Source: Spirochaetaceae bacterium
Lineage (GTDB): Bacteria > Spirochaetota > Spirochaetia > SZUA-6 > Bin103
Length of the DNA stretch: 5,107 bases
Direction: 5' to 3'
Assembly: GCA_028820215.1 (NCBI GenBank)
Contig: JAPPKD010000226.1
Coordinates: forward strand, 1 to 5,107
Part shown: piece by piece, positions 1 to 5,107 of the stretch
Layout of the letters: each line of letters begins with the position of its first letter
Numbering within the stretch: position 1 is the stretch's first letter
The notes under the pieces: generated by a model
Told to the model about the DNA's origin: nothing
Database searches by the model: none
The model's input: only the letters and a program-made list of their open reading frames with translations
Made by a program: the position numbers and the translations under genes

Positions 1-1
1 C

Positions 2-1156
2 GACATCTTCCCCGACAAGGACCACTTCGGCGGCAGCTTCTACCGCCAGGCCCGTCTGTCCGCCCAGGGCCTGCCGCAGATCTCGGTGGTCCTCGGCGGC
101 TGCACCGCCGGCGGCGCGTACGTGCCGGCGCTCAGCGACGAAGTCATCATGGTGTCGGGCATCGGGCGCATCTACCTAGGCGGTCCCCCGATCGTGAAGG
201 CGGCCCTCGGCGAGATCATCGAGCCCGACGACCTCGGCGGGGCAGCGCTGCACACGCGCATCTCGGGCGTGTCCGACTACATGGCGCCCGACGAGCGATC
301 TGCCTACGGCAAGCTGCGCGAGCTCTGCGCAGCCGCCAACCAGCGGCTGATCGACCACCGGGAGGGCTGGCTGTCGTGGACTGAGCCGGAAGCCCCGCAT
401 TTCGACCCGGCCGAGATCTACGGCGTGATCTCCGCCGACGACCGCATCGGCTTCGATGCCCGCGAGATCATCGCCCGGCTCGTCGACGGCTCCCGCTACG
501 GCGAGTTCAAGCCCGAATGGGGCGAGCACATCACCTGCGGCTACGCCCGCATCTGGGGCTTCCAGATCGGCCTCATCGCCAACAACGGGATCATCTTCTC
601 CTCCGACGCTCTGAAGGCCACGCACTTCATCGAACTCTGCGAGCAGCGGCGTGTGCCGCTGCTGTTCCTGCAGAACACCACGGGCTACATGGTGGGCAGC
701 GACTCTGAGGCAGCGGGCATTGCCAAGCACGGAGCGAAGATGGTCTCCGCTGTGGCCAACGCCACCGTGCCCTGCTACACGGTGCTCATCGGGGGCTCCT
801 ACGGCGCCGGCAACTACGGCATGTGCGGCAGGGGCTTCAACCCCAGATTCCTGTTCGCCTGGCCGAACAGTCGCATCGCCACCATGTCGGCCGAGACCGC
901 CCAGACTGTGCTGGTGGACATCCGTCTGGCCGGCATGCGAGGCACCGAGACGACCGAGTCCGAGATCGCTGCCATGCGGGCCGAGGTGGCCGATCAGTAC
1001 GAGCAGCAGAGCGACCCGTACTATGCGACTGCCCGCCTTTGGGATGACGGGCTCATCGACCCCGCCGACACCCGCGACACGCTTGGGCTCTGCCTGGCGC
1101 TGGCGGCACGCCAGACCGCTCCCGCTCCCGGCAGCGGCCTCGTGTACCGGATGTAG
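2..1156 (+). CDS. Acyl-CoA carboxylase carboxyltransferase (beta) subunit, methylcrotonyl-CoA carboxylase type; 5' end outside window
   Basis: The reading frame is open from the first bases to the TAG at 1154-1156, so the ATG at 86 is internal and 384 C-terminal residues are visible. Beta subunits of this family usually have about 530 residues, so roughly 150 are missing on the left. The subunit transfers the carboxyl group from carboxybiotin to an acyl-CoA in the cytoplasm. Visible family motifs are GGCTAGGAYVPAL (N-domain oxyanion-hole region), LGGPPIVKAALGE, HTRISGVSDY, FLQNTTGYMVG, GGSYGAGNYGMCGR (C-domain oxyanion-hole region) and the closing PYYATARLWDDGLIDPADTR, which is typical of the methylcrotonyl-CoA carboxylase branch (mccB/liuB/accD1) and unlike propionyl-CoA carboxylase. 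NTTGY replaces the NITGF common in methylcrotonyl enzymes, so geranyl-CoA or another branched acyl-CoA is possible. The biotin carboxylase gene follows after 32 bases, which suggests one operon. The family call is firm; the substrate is inferred. Confidence 0.93.
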   Translation, partial: DIFPDKDHFGGSFYRQARLSAQGLPQISVVLGGCTAGGAYVPALSDEVIMVSGIGRIYLGGPPIVKAALGEIIEPDDLGGAALHTRISGVSDYMAPDERSAYGKLRELCAAANQRLIDHREGWLSWTEPEAPHFDPAEIYGVISADDRIGFDAREIIARLVDGSRYGEFKPEWGEHITCGYARIWGFQIGLIANNGIIFSSDALKATHFIELCEQRRVPLLFLQNTTGYMVGSDSEAAGIAKHGAKMVSAVANATVPCYTVLIGGSYGAGNYGMCGRGFNPRFLFAWPNSRIATMSAETAQTVLVDIRLAGMRGTETTESEIAAMRAEVADQYEQQSDPYYATARLWDDGLIDPADTRDTLGLCLALAARQTAPAPGSGLVYRM

Positions 1157-1168
1157 ACGGCAGCCGTC
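1156..1168 (+). other. Small hairpin in the beta-alpha junction
   Basis: GACGG at 1156-1160 pairs with CCGTC at 1164-1168 around a 3-base loop, beginning on the last base of the carboxyltransferase stop codon. It lies 20 bases upstream of the alpha-subunit ATG, in a junction with no visible Shine-Dalgarno. It might influence re-initiation, but a 5-bp stem is easily found by chance in GC-rich DNA. Confidence 0.2.
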
Positions 1169-1188
1169 CGTGCCATGAGCCTGACACC

Positions 1189-3096
1189 ATGAAACTGCTC
1201 GTCGCGAACCGGGGAGAGATCGCCAGCAGGGTGTTCGCCACCGCGAGGAGGCTGGGCTGGCGCACCGTGGCCGTGTGGGCTGAGCCCGACCGGGACGCCC
1301 CGTTCGTAGCGGAGGCAGATGAGCACTGCTGCATCGGACCTGCCGCGCTGGACCGCTCCTATCTCAATGTTGAGGTCATCCTGACTGCAGCGGAGGAGAC
1401 GGGCGCCAATGCCGTGCATCCCGGCTACGGATTTCTGTCCGAGAACGCAACCTTCGCCCAGGCGGTCATCGATGCGGGTCTGGTCTGGGTGGGGCCGCAT
1501 CCAGAGGCCATCGCTCAGATGGGAGCCAAGATCGAAGCACGTGCCTTGGCCGAAGCAGCCGGAGTGCCGACGATTCCGGGCGCGAGCGATGGCGACCTAG
1601 CCGCTGCCGCGGATCGGATCGGTTTCCCGGTGCTGGTCAAGGCTTCGGCCGGCGGCGGCGGCAAGGGCATCCGGATCGTGTGGTCGGCCGGCGAGTTCGA
1701 CAGTGCGCTGAGTGAGGCGCGCACCGAGGCAATGCGCTCGTTCGGCGATGACCAGGTGATCGTGGAGCGCTACATCTCGCAGCCGCGGCACGTCGAAGTG
1801 CAAGTGATCGGCGACCGGCACGGCAACGTCGTCCATCTCGGCACCCGCGACTGCTCGTCGCAGCGCCGCTATCAGAAGCTGATCGAGGAAGCCCCGGCTC
1901 CCAACCTGTCTGCAACCACCCGTGATGGTCTACACGACGCCGCGGTGACCCTCTCCCGGCACATCGGATACGACAACGCAGGCACGGTGGAGTTCATCGT
2001 CGATGCCGAATCCGGCGAGTTCTTCTTCTTGGAGATGAACACCCGCCTGCAGGTGGAGCATCCGGTCACCGAAGCGGTCACCGGCCTGGACCTGGTGGAG
2101 TTCCAGTTGCAGGCGGCGACCGGCGAGCCGTTGGGCCTCGGCCAATCTGATGTGACGTTCACGGGGCACAGCATCGAGGCCCGCATCAACGCCGAGGATC
2201 CCTACGACGGCTTCAGCCCGCGGGCGGGCCCGGTGCGCCACTTGTCGGTACCCGCCGGCGTGCGTTGGGATGCTTCGGTCGCCCAAGGGTCCGAGATCAC
2301 GCCCTACTACGACCCGCTCATCGCCAAGCTGATCGTCACGCGCCCCGAACGGGCATTGGCTCTGGATGCGCTGCGCGATGCGCTCGACGGGCTCGTCGTG
2401 GGGCCCGTGCCCACCAATGCCGGTTTCCTGCGTTGGCTGACGGCCATGCCCGTGCTGCGAAGCGGCGGGATGACCACCAACGTCATCGACGCACTCGACC
2501 CGCACGAGATGGGTGAACCGCCGTCGAGCGGCGACGCTGCACCCGCAGCGGCGGCGGCATGGATGGCACGGCTGCGACTACAGCGGGCCGCCCAGTCGGC
2601 CAGCCCCTGGTTCGCGCTGGGATCATTCCGCCTCACCGAGCACCGCTCCGAGGCGGCAGTGCTGCTGCGAGACAGTGCAGGCGAGCTGTGCGAGGTGGCC
2701 GCTCGGGCGCTGAACGGCACCGGCCCCGAGGCGCTCGCCACGGCCAGCAGCGCCAACACAGGTTCCGTGGCGGTCAACATCGCCGGGCACACCGTCACCT
2801 TCGAGGTGCCCGACCGGTCCGACGCGTGGGCACCCACCGCGACCGACGACACCGGCTCCGTCGACGCAGTCGCGGCACCCTTCCCGGCCGTCGTGGTCGA
2901 GGTGCCCGTCGTGAGCGGCGATGTGGTGGCCGCCGGCGACGTGGTCGTGGTGGTGGAGGCGATGAAAATGCTCCACTCGTTGACAGCGCACGGGGCCGGA
3001 ACGGTCGCCGAGATCCGCTGCAGCTCCGGCGACGCCGTCGAAGCCAACCAAATCCTCGTCAGCTTCGAACAGCACGAGCGCAGGACCGGACCGTAA
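1189..3096 (+). CDS. Acyl-CoA carboxylase alpha subunit: biotin carboxylase fused to biotin carboxyl carrier domain
   Basis: This 635-residue protein carboxylates its own biotin using ATP and bicarbonate and passes the group to the beta subunit encoded just upstream. Residues 1-445 are the biotin carboxylase: RGEIASRV near the start, HPGYGFLSEN, the ATP-grasp lysine K151 with glycine loop GGGGK (155-159), the metal- and bicarbonate-site run E282-M-N-T-R-L-Q-V-E290, and R332 in IEARINAEDP, the equivalent of E. coli AccC R338. Residues about 470-560 form a diverged middle (BT-like) beta domain after an Ala-rich linker. Residues about 565-630 are the biotinyl domain, with EAMKM placing biotin on K593. 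Length and order match MCC alpha/AccA1 proteins, and no key residue is missing. The ATG at 1189 is chosen because MKLLVANRGEIA is the usual N-terminus. No clear Shine-Dalgarno precedes it, so coupling to the upstream gene is plausible. Confidence 0.95.
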   Translation: MKLLVANRGEIASRVFATARRLGWRTVAVWAEPDRDAPFVAEADEHCCIGPAALDRSYLNVEVILTAAEETGANAVHPGYGFLSENATFAQAVIDAGLVWVGPHPEAIAQMGAKIEARALAEAAGVPTIPGASDGDLAAAADRIGFPVLVKASAGGGGKGIRIVWSAGEFDSALSEARTEAMRSFGDDQVIVERYISQPRHVEVQVIGDRHGNVVHLGTRDCSSQRRYQKLIEEAPAPNLSATTRDGLHDAAVTLSRHIGYDNAGTVEFIVDAESGEFFFLEMNTRLQVEHPVTEAVTGLDLVEFQLQAATGEPLGLGQSDVTFTGHSIEARINAEDPYDGFSPRAGPVRHLSVPAGVRWDASVAQGSEITPYYDPLIAKLIVTRPERALALDALRDALDGLVVGPVPTNAGFLRWLTAMPVLRSGGMTTNVIDALDPHEMGEPPSSGDAAPAAAAAWMARLRLQRAAQSASPWFALGSFRLTEHRSEAAVLLRDSAGELCEVAARALNGTGPEALATASSANTGSVAVNIAGHTVTFEVPDRSDAWAPTATDDTGSVDAVAAPFPAVVVEVPVVSGDVVAAGDVVVVVEAMKMLHSLTAHGAGTVAEIRCSSGDAVEANQILVSFEQHERRTGP

Positions 3097-3183
3097 CCCC
3101 CTGGCATGAGAACCCCGGCAACCCGAACAGTGACACTCGGGAAGTTTGTGTATCCGGATGTGGTCTGCGACCTTGGGGTAAAC

Positions 3184-3224
3184 GAGCGAATGCCTCCGAA
3201 CCGAACGATGGTGATTCGGCGCTC
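3184..3224. other. Bulged inverted repeat downstream of the carboxylase operon
   Basis: The continuous 10-base arm TTCGGCGCTC (3215-3224) pairs with GAGCG (3184-3188) plus CCGAA (3196-3200 or 3201-3205), leaving a bulge on the left arm. No T-run follows on either strand. It may be an auxiliary terminator or mRNA 3'-end structure for the carboxylase operon, but the bulge makes the call weak. Confidence 0.25.
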
Positions 3225-3288
3225 ACTGCCCGGACCGGAACAAGCATGGAGGTACTCCAAGGCACGGGGAGGTGCGCCTACTCAGCCG

Positions 3289-3338
3289 TCGTCTCTCTTC
3301 CCGAACAGGCACGAATGCCCATCCGGGAGGGGAGACGA
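3289..3338 (+). terminator. Strong 15-bp stem-loop, candidate terminator between convergent genes
   Basis: The left arm TCGTCTCTCTTCCCG (3289-3303) pairs with the right arm CGGGAGGGGAGACGA (3324-3338) over 15 positions, two of which are T/G. The loop contains a second perfect hairpin, GGCA-CGAA-TGCC (3308-3319). In + strand RNA the two odd positions are G-U wobbles and the stem is continuous. In - strand RNA they become A-C mismatches. The structure therefore favours the + transcript, that is the carboxylase operon whose last stop lies 192 bases upstream. It also sits 11 bases beyond the end of the opposing small membrane gene and could stop that transcript too. No T-run follows, which is common for actinobacterial terminators but leaves the function unproven. 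Confidence 0.5.
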
Positions 3339-3348
3339 ATCTGCTCAG

Positions 3349-3609
3349 CTATGAAGCCGAACCGCCAGCAGCAGCCTCGCGACGGCGAGCCTGCATTGAG
3401 CGCAACCGCTTGTCCACTGCCCAGACGGCCAAGATGACGAGCGGCAGGGCAACCGCGAGCAGCGCATCACCCCCATATCGCAACGAGTAGAGCACTACTA
3501 AGCCAGGGAGAAAGACGAGAACGATTCCCCAGGCTAGTCCCGTAACTCCCGTGACTCGCCGCGCGAGCCGCGTCGTGCTCATGGTGTCAGGGTAGCTCTC
3601 GGCGCTCAT
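3349..3609 (-). CDS. Small two-helix membrane protein, copy A (paralog of the 4036-4290 gene)
   Basis: This 86-residue protein has two hydrophobic segments, at about residues 21-42 and 48-65, joined by a short turn (LRYGGD). The N-terminus is basic, and the basic tail contains VDKRLR and QARRR, so both ends are probably cytoplasmic. The ATG at 3609 overlaps the TGA of the upstream small ORF as ATGA, which fixes the start and implies translational coupling. It is clearly paralogous to the membrane protein encoded at 4036-4290: both begin MSA..YPD.MST, carry GLVVLY at residues 36-41 without gaps, and share LAVW.VDK.LR, QARRR and a GGS.S ending. No family was recognised. The repeated pairing with an upstream soluble partner suggests a membrane anchor, accessory or protective (immunity-like) role, which is inference. 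It is the last gene before the convergent spacer. Confidence 0.75.
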   Translation of the reverse strand: MSAESYPDTMSTTRLARRVTGVTGLAWGIVLVFLPGLVVLYSLRYGGDALLAVALPLVILAVWAVDKRLRSMQARRREAAAGGSAS

Positions 3610-3938
3610 TGGCCGTCATCCTGCTCACTGTCGGCCACCTGGCCGCAGAAAAACTCGAGGTGGGGGTAGGCAGCGCACATACTGCGCGCATGGGGCAGAT
3701 CGGGCGAGTGCTTGTCCTTGGCGTTGTCGACGTCTGCTGGGCTGCTCGGCGGCTCGACGTCGGTGCCTCCGGGGTGGCCGTTGCCTTGCTCGCCGCTGGC
3801 GTCGGCTCGGGCAGATGCCCATGGACTGGACGACCTGTTCGCGCGCATGGTGGGCAGCCAGGTCCTCATCCCCGTTCGGCCCGATGGATTGGCAGGCCCG
3901 GGGTCGGCAAGTTTGAGCATCGCCAAGGAGTGGCCCAT
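3606..3938 (-). CDS. Hypothetical 110-residue ORF, reduced copy of the C-terminal linker and tip of the large upstream protein
   Basis: The C-terminal half is related to the large protein encoded at 4287-5107. The DNA at about 3757-3812 aligns almost base for base with the linker there, apart from a 9-base insertion, and gives GNGHPGGTD against GDGHPGGTD. The ends then diverge, but both keep a Cys-His-Cys cluster (C88, H93, C98 here: C-x4-H-x4-C) and both end in a TGA overlapping the ATG of a two-helix membrane gene. Missing relative to the large copy are the Gln/Gly repeat, the charged helix and the glycine zipper. The first 40 or so residues, before homology begins, have a poor composition and may not be translated. 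The ATG at 3938 is used; a TTG at 3941 and an ATG at 3920 are alternatives, and none has a good Shine-Dalgarno. It could be a functional orphan tip or a decaying duplicate. Confidence 0.45.
   Translation of the reverse strand: MGHSLAMLKLADPGPANPSGRTGMRTWLPTMRANRSSSPWASARADASGEQGNGHPGGTDVEPPSSPADVDNAKDKHSPDLPHARSMCAAYPHLEFFCGQVADSEQDDGQ
3759..3781. repeat. 23-base perfect direct repeat, copy A
   Basis: These 23 bases are identical to 4503-4525. On the - strand they encode the HPGGTD linker of the reduced ORF. Similarity continues to about 3812 with a 9-base insertion. This is the best-conserved DNA between the two cassettes, clearly better conserved than the adjoining membrane-protein genes, which is what a recombination or conversion tract would look like. 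Confidence 0.8.
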
Positions 3939-3954
3939 CAAGCCTGCGGGCTAG
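3820..3954 (+). pseudogene. Possible + strand 3' gene fragment between the two cassettes
   Basis: The + strand frame from about 3820 to the TAG at 3952-3954 reads HGLDDLFARMVGSQVLIPVR and onward, with the usual high-GC coding pattern: hand counting gives roughly 80% G/C at third, 68% at first and 52% at second positions. Homology of the - strand frame to the large upstream protein stops at about 3812-3825, exactly where this pattern begins. No start codon or ribosome site is linked to it; the in-frame ATG at 3712 would run antisense through the linker region. It is best read as the 3' remnant of a foreign or displaced gene, or as chance. No family was recognised. Confidence 0.25.
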
Positions 3955-3961
3955 TCCCGCG

Positions 3962-4033
3962 TCAGCTCACGGTGCCGAGGGTCACGGTCGGCTCGATGCG
4001 CAGGGACCAGTACCGCTGGGCGGTGGGCCGCAG
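3962..4033 (-). pseudogene. Possible 3' gene remnant ending in RYWSLRIEPTVTLG-like peptide
   Basis: Immediately after the stop of membrane protein copy B, a different - strand frame encodes 23 residues including RYWSLRIEPTVTLG and ends in the TGA at 3964-3962. All 23 codons have G or C at the third position and the composition is natural, as in a real gene's 3' end. The frame extends upstream into the membrane gene until a TAA, without any ATG, GTG or TTG start, so it cannot be an intact gene. It may be a decayed C-terminus left by the duplication. The short length means chance cannot be excluded. Confidence 0.25.
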
Positions 4034-4035
4034 CC

Positions 4036-4290
4036 CTAGGAGCCCGAACCGCCAACAGCAGCGCGGCGCCGCGCCTGCGCCGTGCGCAACGCCTTATCGA
4101 CTCTCCAGACGGCCAAGACGCACAGCGTCATGATTGCCGCGGACAGCGCCATACCGAACGGCAGCGTATAGAGCACCACCAATCCGGAGAGACTGCCGAT
4201 AGCCGCTCCCCCCATCATTTTCGCCAGCAGCCGCGTTGGCCAAGCTCGCTCGCCGGTGCTCATGGCGTCAGGGTAGCCGGTGGCGCTCAT
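4036..4290 (-). CDS. Small two-helix membrane protein, copy B
   Basis: This 84-residue protein has two hydrophobic segments, at about residues 26-45 and 48-63, separated by a very short turn (LPFG). The N-terminus contains basic residues and the tail has VDKALR and QARRR, consistent with a hairpin with both ends inside. The ATG at 4290 is chosen over a TTG at 4305 because it forms a perfect ATGA overlap with the TGA of the large upstream gene, the same junction found in copy A, and because MSA..YPD is conserved between the copies. No family was recognised. Strict coupling to a protein carrying a glycine-zipper membrane-active segment suggests the two proteins act together, as pore partner, anchor or immunity-like protein; this is inference only. 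Confidence 0.78.
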   Translation of the reverse strand: MSATGYPDAMSTGERAWPTRLLAKMMGGAAIGSLSGLVVLYTLPFGMALSAAIMTLCVLAVWRVDKALRTAQARRRAAVGGSGS

Positions 4291-5107
4291 CGCCGGCAGC
4301 TCCAATGGCCCTGTCGGCAGCGAATGCGGTTGTGGGCCTCGTTCGCCTCGTTGGCGTTGATCTTGCGTGCGCGCCAGTCCCTCTCAATCTGGTCGAGCAG
4401 CTTGCGCGCCTCGGCATCCGAGAGAGGCTGCTCGTTGTCGCTCTCGGTCGTGCCGGTGCCTGAGCCGGTGCCGCTGTCTTGGCCGTCGGTCGAGTCCGTG
4501 GAGTCGGTGCCTCCGGGGTGGCCGTCGCCGCTGTCGTCGGCTGGGGCAAGTGTGGTTTCTTCGGGCGGCTCCCAGCCGGGCGGAATCAGCTTTGGCAGTT
4601 CGGCCTTGCCGAACTGGTGCCCCAGATAGGCACACCCGGCGCCGAATCCTGCCGCTCCGGCTGGGCCGCCAATCGGAGCACCAGCAAGGCCGCAAGCCCC
4701 GCCGCTGATGATGATCTGCGCGTCCGGGGGAAGTGCCTGCCAGCTCTGCATGAGCGACCGAGTGGCGGCGAGATCGGCATTGATGCGCTGCCGCTCCGAC
4801 TCGCTGAGGTCCTTCAGCACCTGCTCCAGACCGGCCATAACCTTCTTGGCGGCTTCCGTCATGGCCTCGCGCTCCGCGTCGATGGTCTCCTTTTGGCTCT
4901 CCGCGACCTTTCCTTGACCTTCGACGAACCAGCTCACGCCTTTCTTCAACCCCGACCATGCACCGCTGAGCCATGCTCCTAGCTCGCTCTGGCCGCTGTT
5001 GTCATCAGTGTTCGTCTGCGTCGGACGATTTGAGCGGGTGCCCCTGCCGCCCTGGTCTTGGCTGCCTCCCTGATCCGAGCCGCCTCCCTGTTCTTGGCCG
5101 CCTTGGT
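4287..5107 (-). CDS. Large uncharacterised protein, C-terminal 272 residues (start outside window): Gln/Gly repeat, charged helix, glycine zipper, Cys-His-Cys tip
   Basis: The frame is open from the TGA at 4289-4287 to the right edge, so a TTG at 4949 is not the start. Order of visible residues: 1-18 Gln/Gly repeat; 42-62 an amphipathic Trp-containing stretch (GAWLSGAWSGLKKGVSWF); 63-122 a charged, probably coiled-coil helix; 129-166 a hydrophobic glycine-rich segment with a glycine zipper G142-x3-G146-x3-G150 and cysteines C138 and C158; 167-186 a Pro-rich stretch; 187-226 an acidic Ser/Thr/Gly linker; 229-272 a helical tip ending C263-x3-H267-x2-C270-RR. Glycine zippers occur in membrane-inserting and oligomerising proteins. 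The stop overlaps the next membrane gene as ATGA. The repeat and linkers suggest an exported or surface modular protein. No family was recognised, and the missing N-terminus prevents a decision on a signal peptide. Confidence 0.8.
   Translation of the reverse strand, partial: QGGQEQGGGSDQGGSQDQGGRGTRSNRPTQTNTDDNSGQSELGAWLSGAWSGLKKGVSWFVEGQGKVAESQKETIDAEREAMTEAAKKVMAGLEQVLKDLSESERQRINADLAATRSLMQSWQALPPDAQIIISGGACGLAGAPIGGPAGAAGFGAGCAYLGHQFGKAELPKLIPPGWEPPEETTLAPADDSGDGHPGGTDSTDSTDGQDSGTGSGTGTTESDNEQPLSDAEARKLLDQIERDWRARKINANEANEAHNRIRCRQGHWSCRR
4432..4549 (-). repeat. Low-complexity acidic Ser/Thr/Gly linker coding segment
   Basis: Within the large - strand protein this segment encodes runs such as DSTDSTDGQDSG and GTGSGTGTTESD, which are simple Asp/Ser/Thr/Gly repeats typical of flexible interdomain linkers. 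Its upstream end contains the block shared with the second cassette. Such repeats are natural slippage and recombination sites. Confidence 0.6.
4503..4525. repeat. 23-base perfect direct repeat, copy B
   Basis: These bases are identical to 3759-3781 and encode the HPGGTD linker of the large protein. The two occurrences lie 744 bases apart in the same orientation and mark homologous positions in the two cassettes. Confidence 0.8.
5043..5107 (-). repeat. Degenerate Gln/Gly hexapeptide repeat, continuing past the window
   Basis: Read on the - strand, the right edge encodes imperfect units of the form QGG followed by two or three residues ending in Asp or Glu: QGGQE, QGGGSD, QGGSQD, then QGGRG. 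The DNA shows matching near-repeats of about 15-18 bases. This is a flexible or surface-type low-complexity stretch in the large protein; how many more units lie outside the window is unknown. Confidence 0.65.

Larger units (their letters stand above)
3097..3348. other. Convergent intergenic region without a convincing gene
   Basis: This 252-base spacer lies between the alpha-subunit stop (+ strand) and the stop of the second small membrane protein (- strand). An 82-codon + strand frame crosses it (3106-3354), but it lacks a ribosome-binding site, domain motifs and a natural composition, and it ends inside the opposing gene, so it is not called. What the spacer does hold is inverted repeats: CCCGA/TCGGG at 3122-3141, a bulged stem at 3184-3224, TGGAG/CTCCA at 3247-3259, and the strong stem at 3289-3338. 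A spacer dense in hairpins fits two convergent transcription units ending here. Confidence 0.6.

Noticed and set aside
3247..3259. TGGAG-GTA-CTCCA palindrome as an operator
   Set aside because: It is a single 5-bp stem with no second site and no promoter beside it, in a convergent spacer; chance is sufficient.
2307..3260. A 317-codon - strand frame antisense to the alpha subunit
   Set aside because: It is a Ser/Ala/Thr-rich antisense shadow caused by high GC; the sense frame carries all biotin carboxylase and biotinyl motifs.
3106..3354. An 82-codon + strand frame in the spacer
   Set aside because: It has no ribosome site, no domain features and unnatural composition, it overlaps the strong hairpin, and it ends inside the opposing membrane gene.
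2559..3437. A 292-codon + strand frame
   Set aside because: It is an arginine-rich shadow of the alpha-subunit gene that runs on into the spacer and the opposing gene; it has no motifs.
3097..4035. A tRNA, CRISPR array or integron attC site in the non-coding parts
   Set aside because: There is no cloverleaf with a T-arm consensus, no regularly spaced repeats and no attC core-site pairs; the only strong structure is the 3289-3338 stem.
3609..4133. A 174-codon + strand frame across the cassette junction
   Set aside because: It runs antisense through regions whose - strand frames are supported by paralogy and ATGA coupling; its own sequence is arginine-rich and patternless.
4036..4305. A TTG start at 4305 for membrane protein copy B
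   Set aside because: The ATG at 4290 gives the ATGA overlap also seen in copy A and starts at the conserved MSA..YPD sequence; the extra residues are not conserved.
4287..4949. A 220-residue gene starting at TTG 4949
   Set aside because: The frame is open a further 52 codons to the window edge with coherent protein sequence (Gln/Gly repeat and Trp-containing helix), so the TTG is an internal leucine codon.

Overview
The window is high-GC bacterial DNA with a strong G/C bias at third codon positions. It holds two unrelated blocks that converge near position 3200-3340. Two things point to an actinobacterium: a carboxyltransferase gene placed directly upstream of a fused biotin carboxylase-BCCP gene, as in the accD1-accA1 pair of mycobacteria, and the weak Shine-Dalgarno signals. 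The class cannot be fixed from the sequence alone; the actinobacterial assignment is an inference.

Block 1 (+ strand, 1-3096) is metabolic. It contains the 3' part of a methylcrotonyl-CoA carboxylase-type carboxyltransferase (beta) gene, which runs in from the left edge. After 32 bases comes a complete 635-residue alpha subunit with biotin carboxylase, a middle beta domain and a biotinyl domain. Together these make an ATP- and biotin-dependent acyl-CoA carboxylase, most likely for leucine/isovalerate breakdown, although a geranyl-CoA-like substrate is not excluded.

The spacer 3097-3348 contains no convincing gene. It holds several inverted repeats. The strongest is a 15-bp stem at 3289-3338 that pairs better in the + strand RNA, and it is a candidate terminator between the convergent blocks.

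Block 2 (- strand, 5107 down to 3349) looks accessory and is the unusual part. A large protein enters from the right edge; 272 C-terminal residues are visible and no start codon needs to be assumed inside the window. It has a Gln/Gly repeat, a long charged helix, a glycine-zipper hydrophobic segment, an acidic Ser/Thr/Gly linker and a C-terminal tip ending in a Cys-His-Cys cluster. Its stop codon overlaps the start of a small two-helix membrane protein (ATGA). Downstream, the same pair recurs in reduced form: a 110-residue ORF keeping only the linker and a different Cys-His-Cys tip, again joined by ATGA to a second, paralogous two-helix membrane protein.

The two copies share a 23-base identical stretch and 18 of the first 41 residues of their membrane proteins. 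The DNA between the copies (about 3815-4035) looks like a mosaic of coding fragments. The layout resembles effector/partner gene pairs with a displaced second cassette, but no known family was recognised, so function remains a hypothesis.
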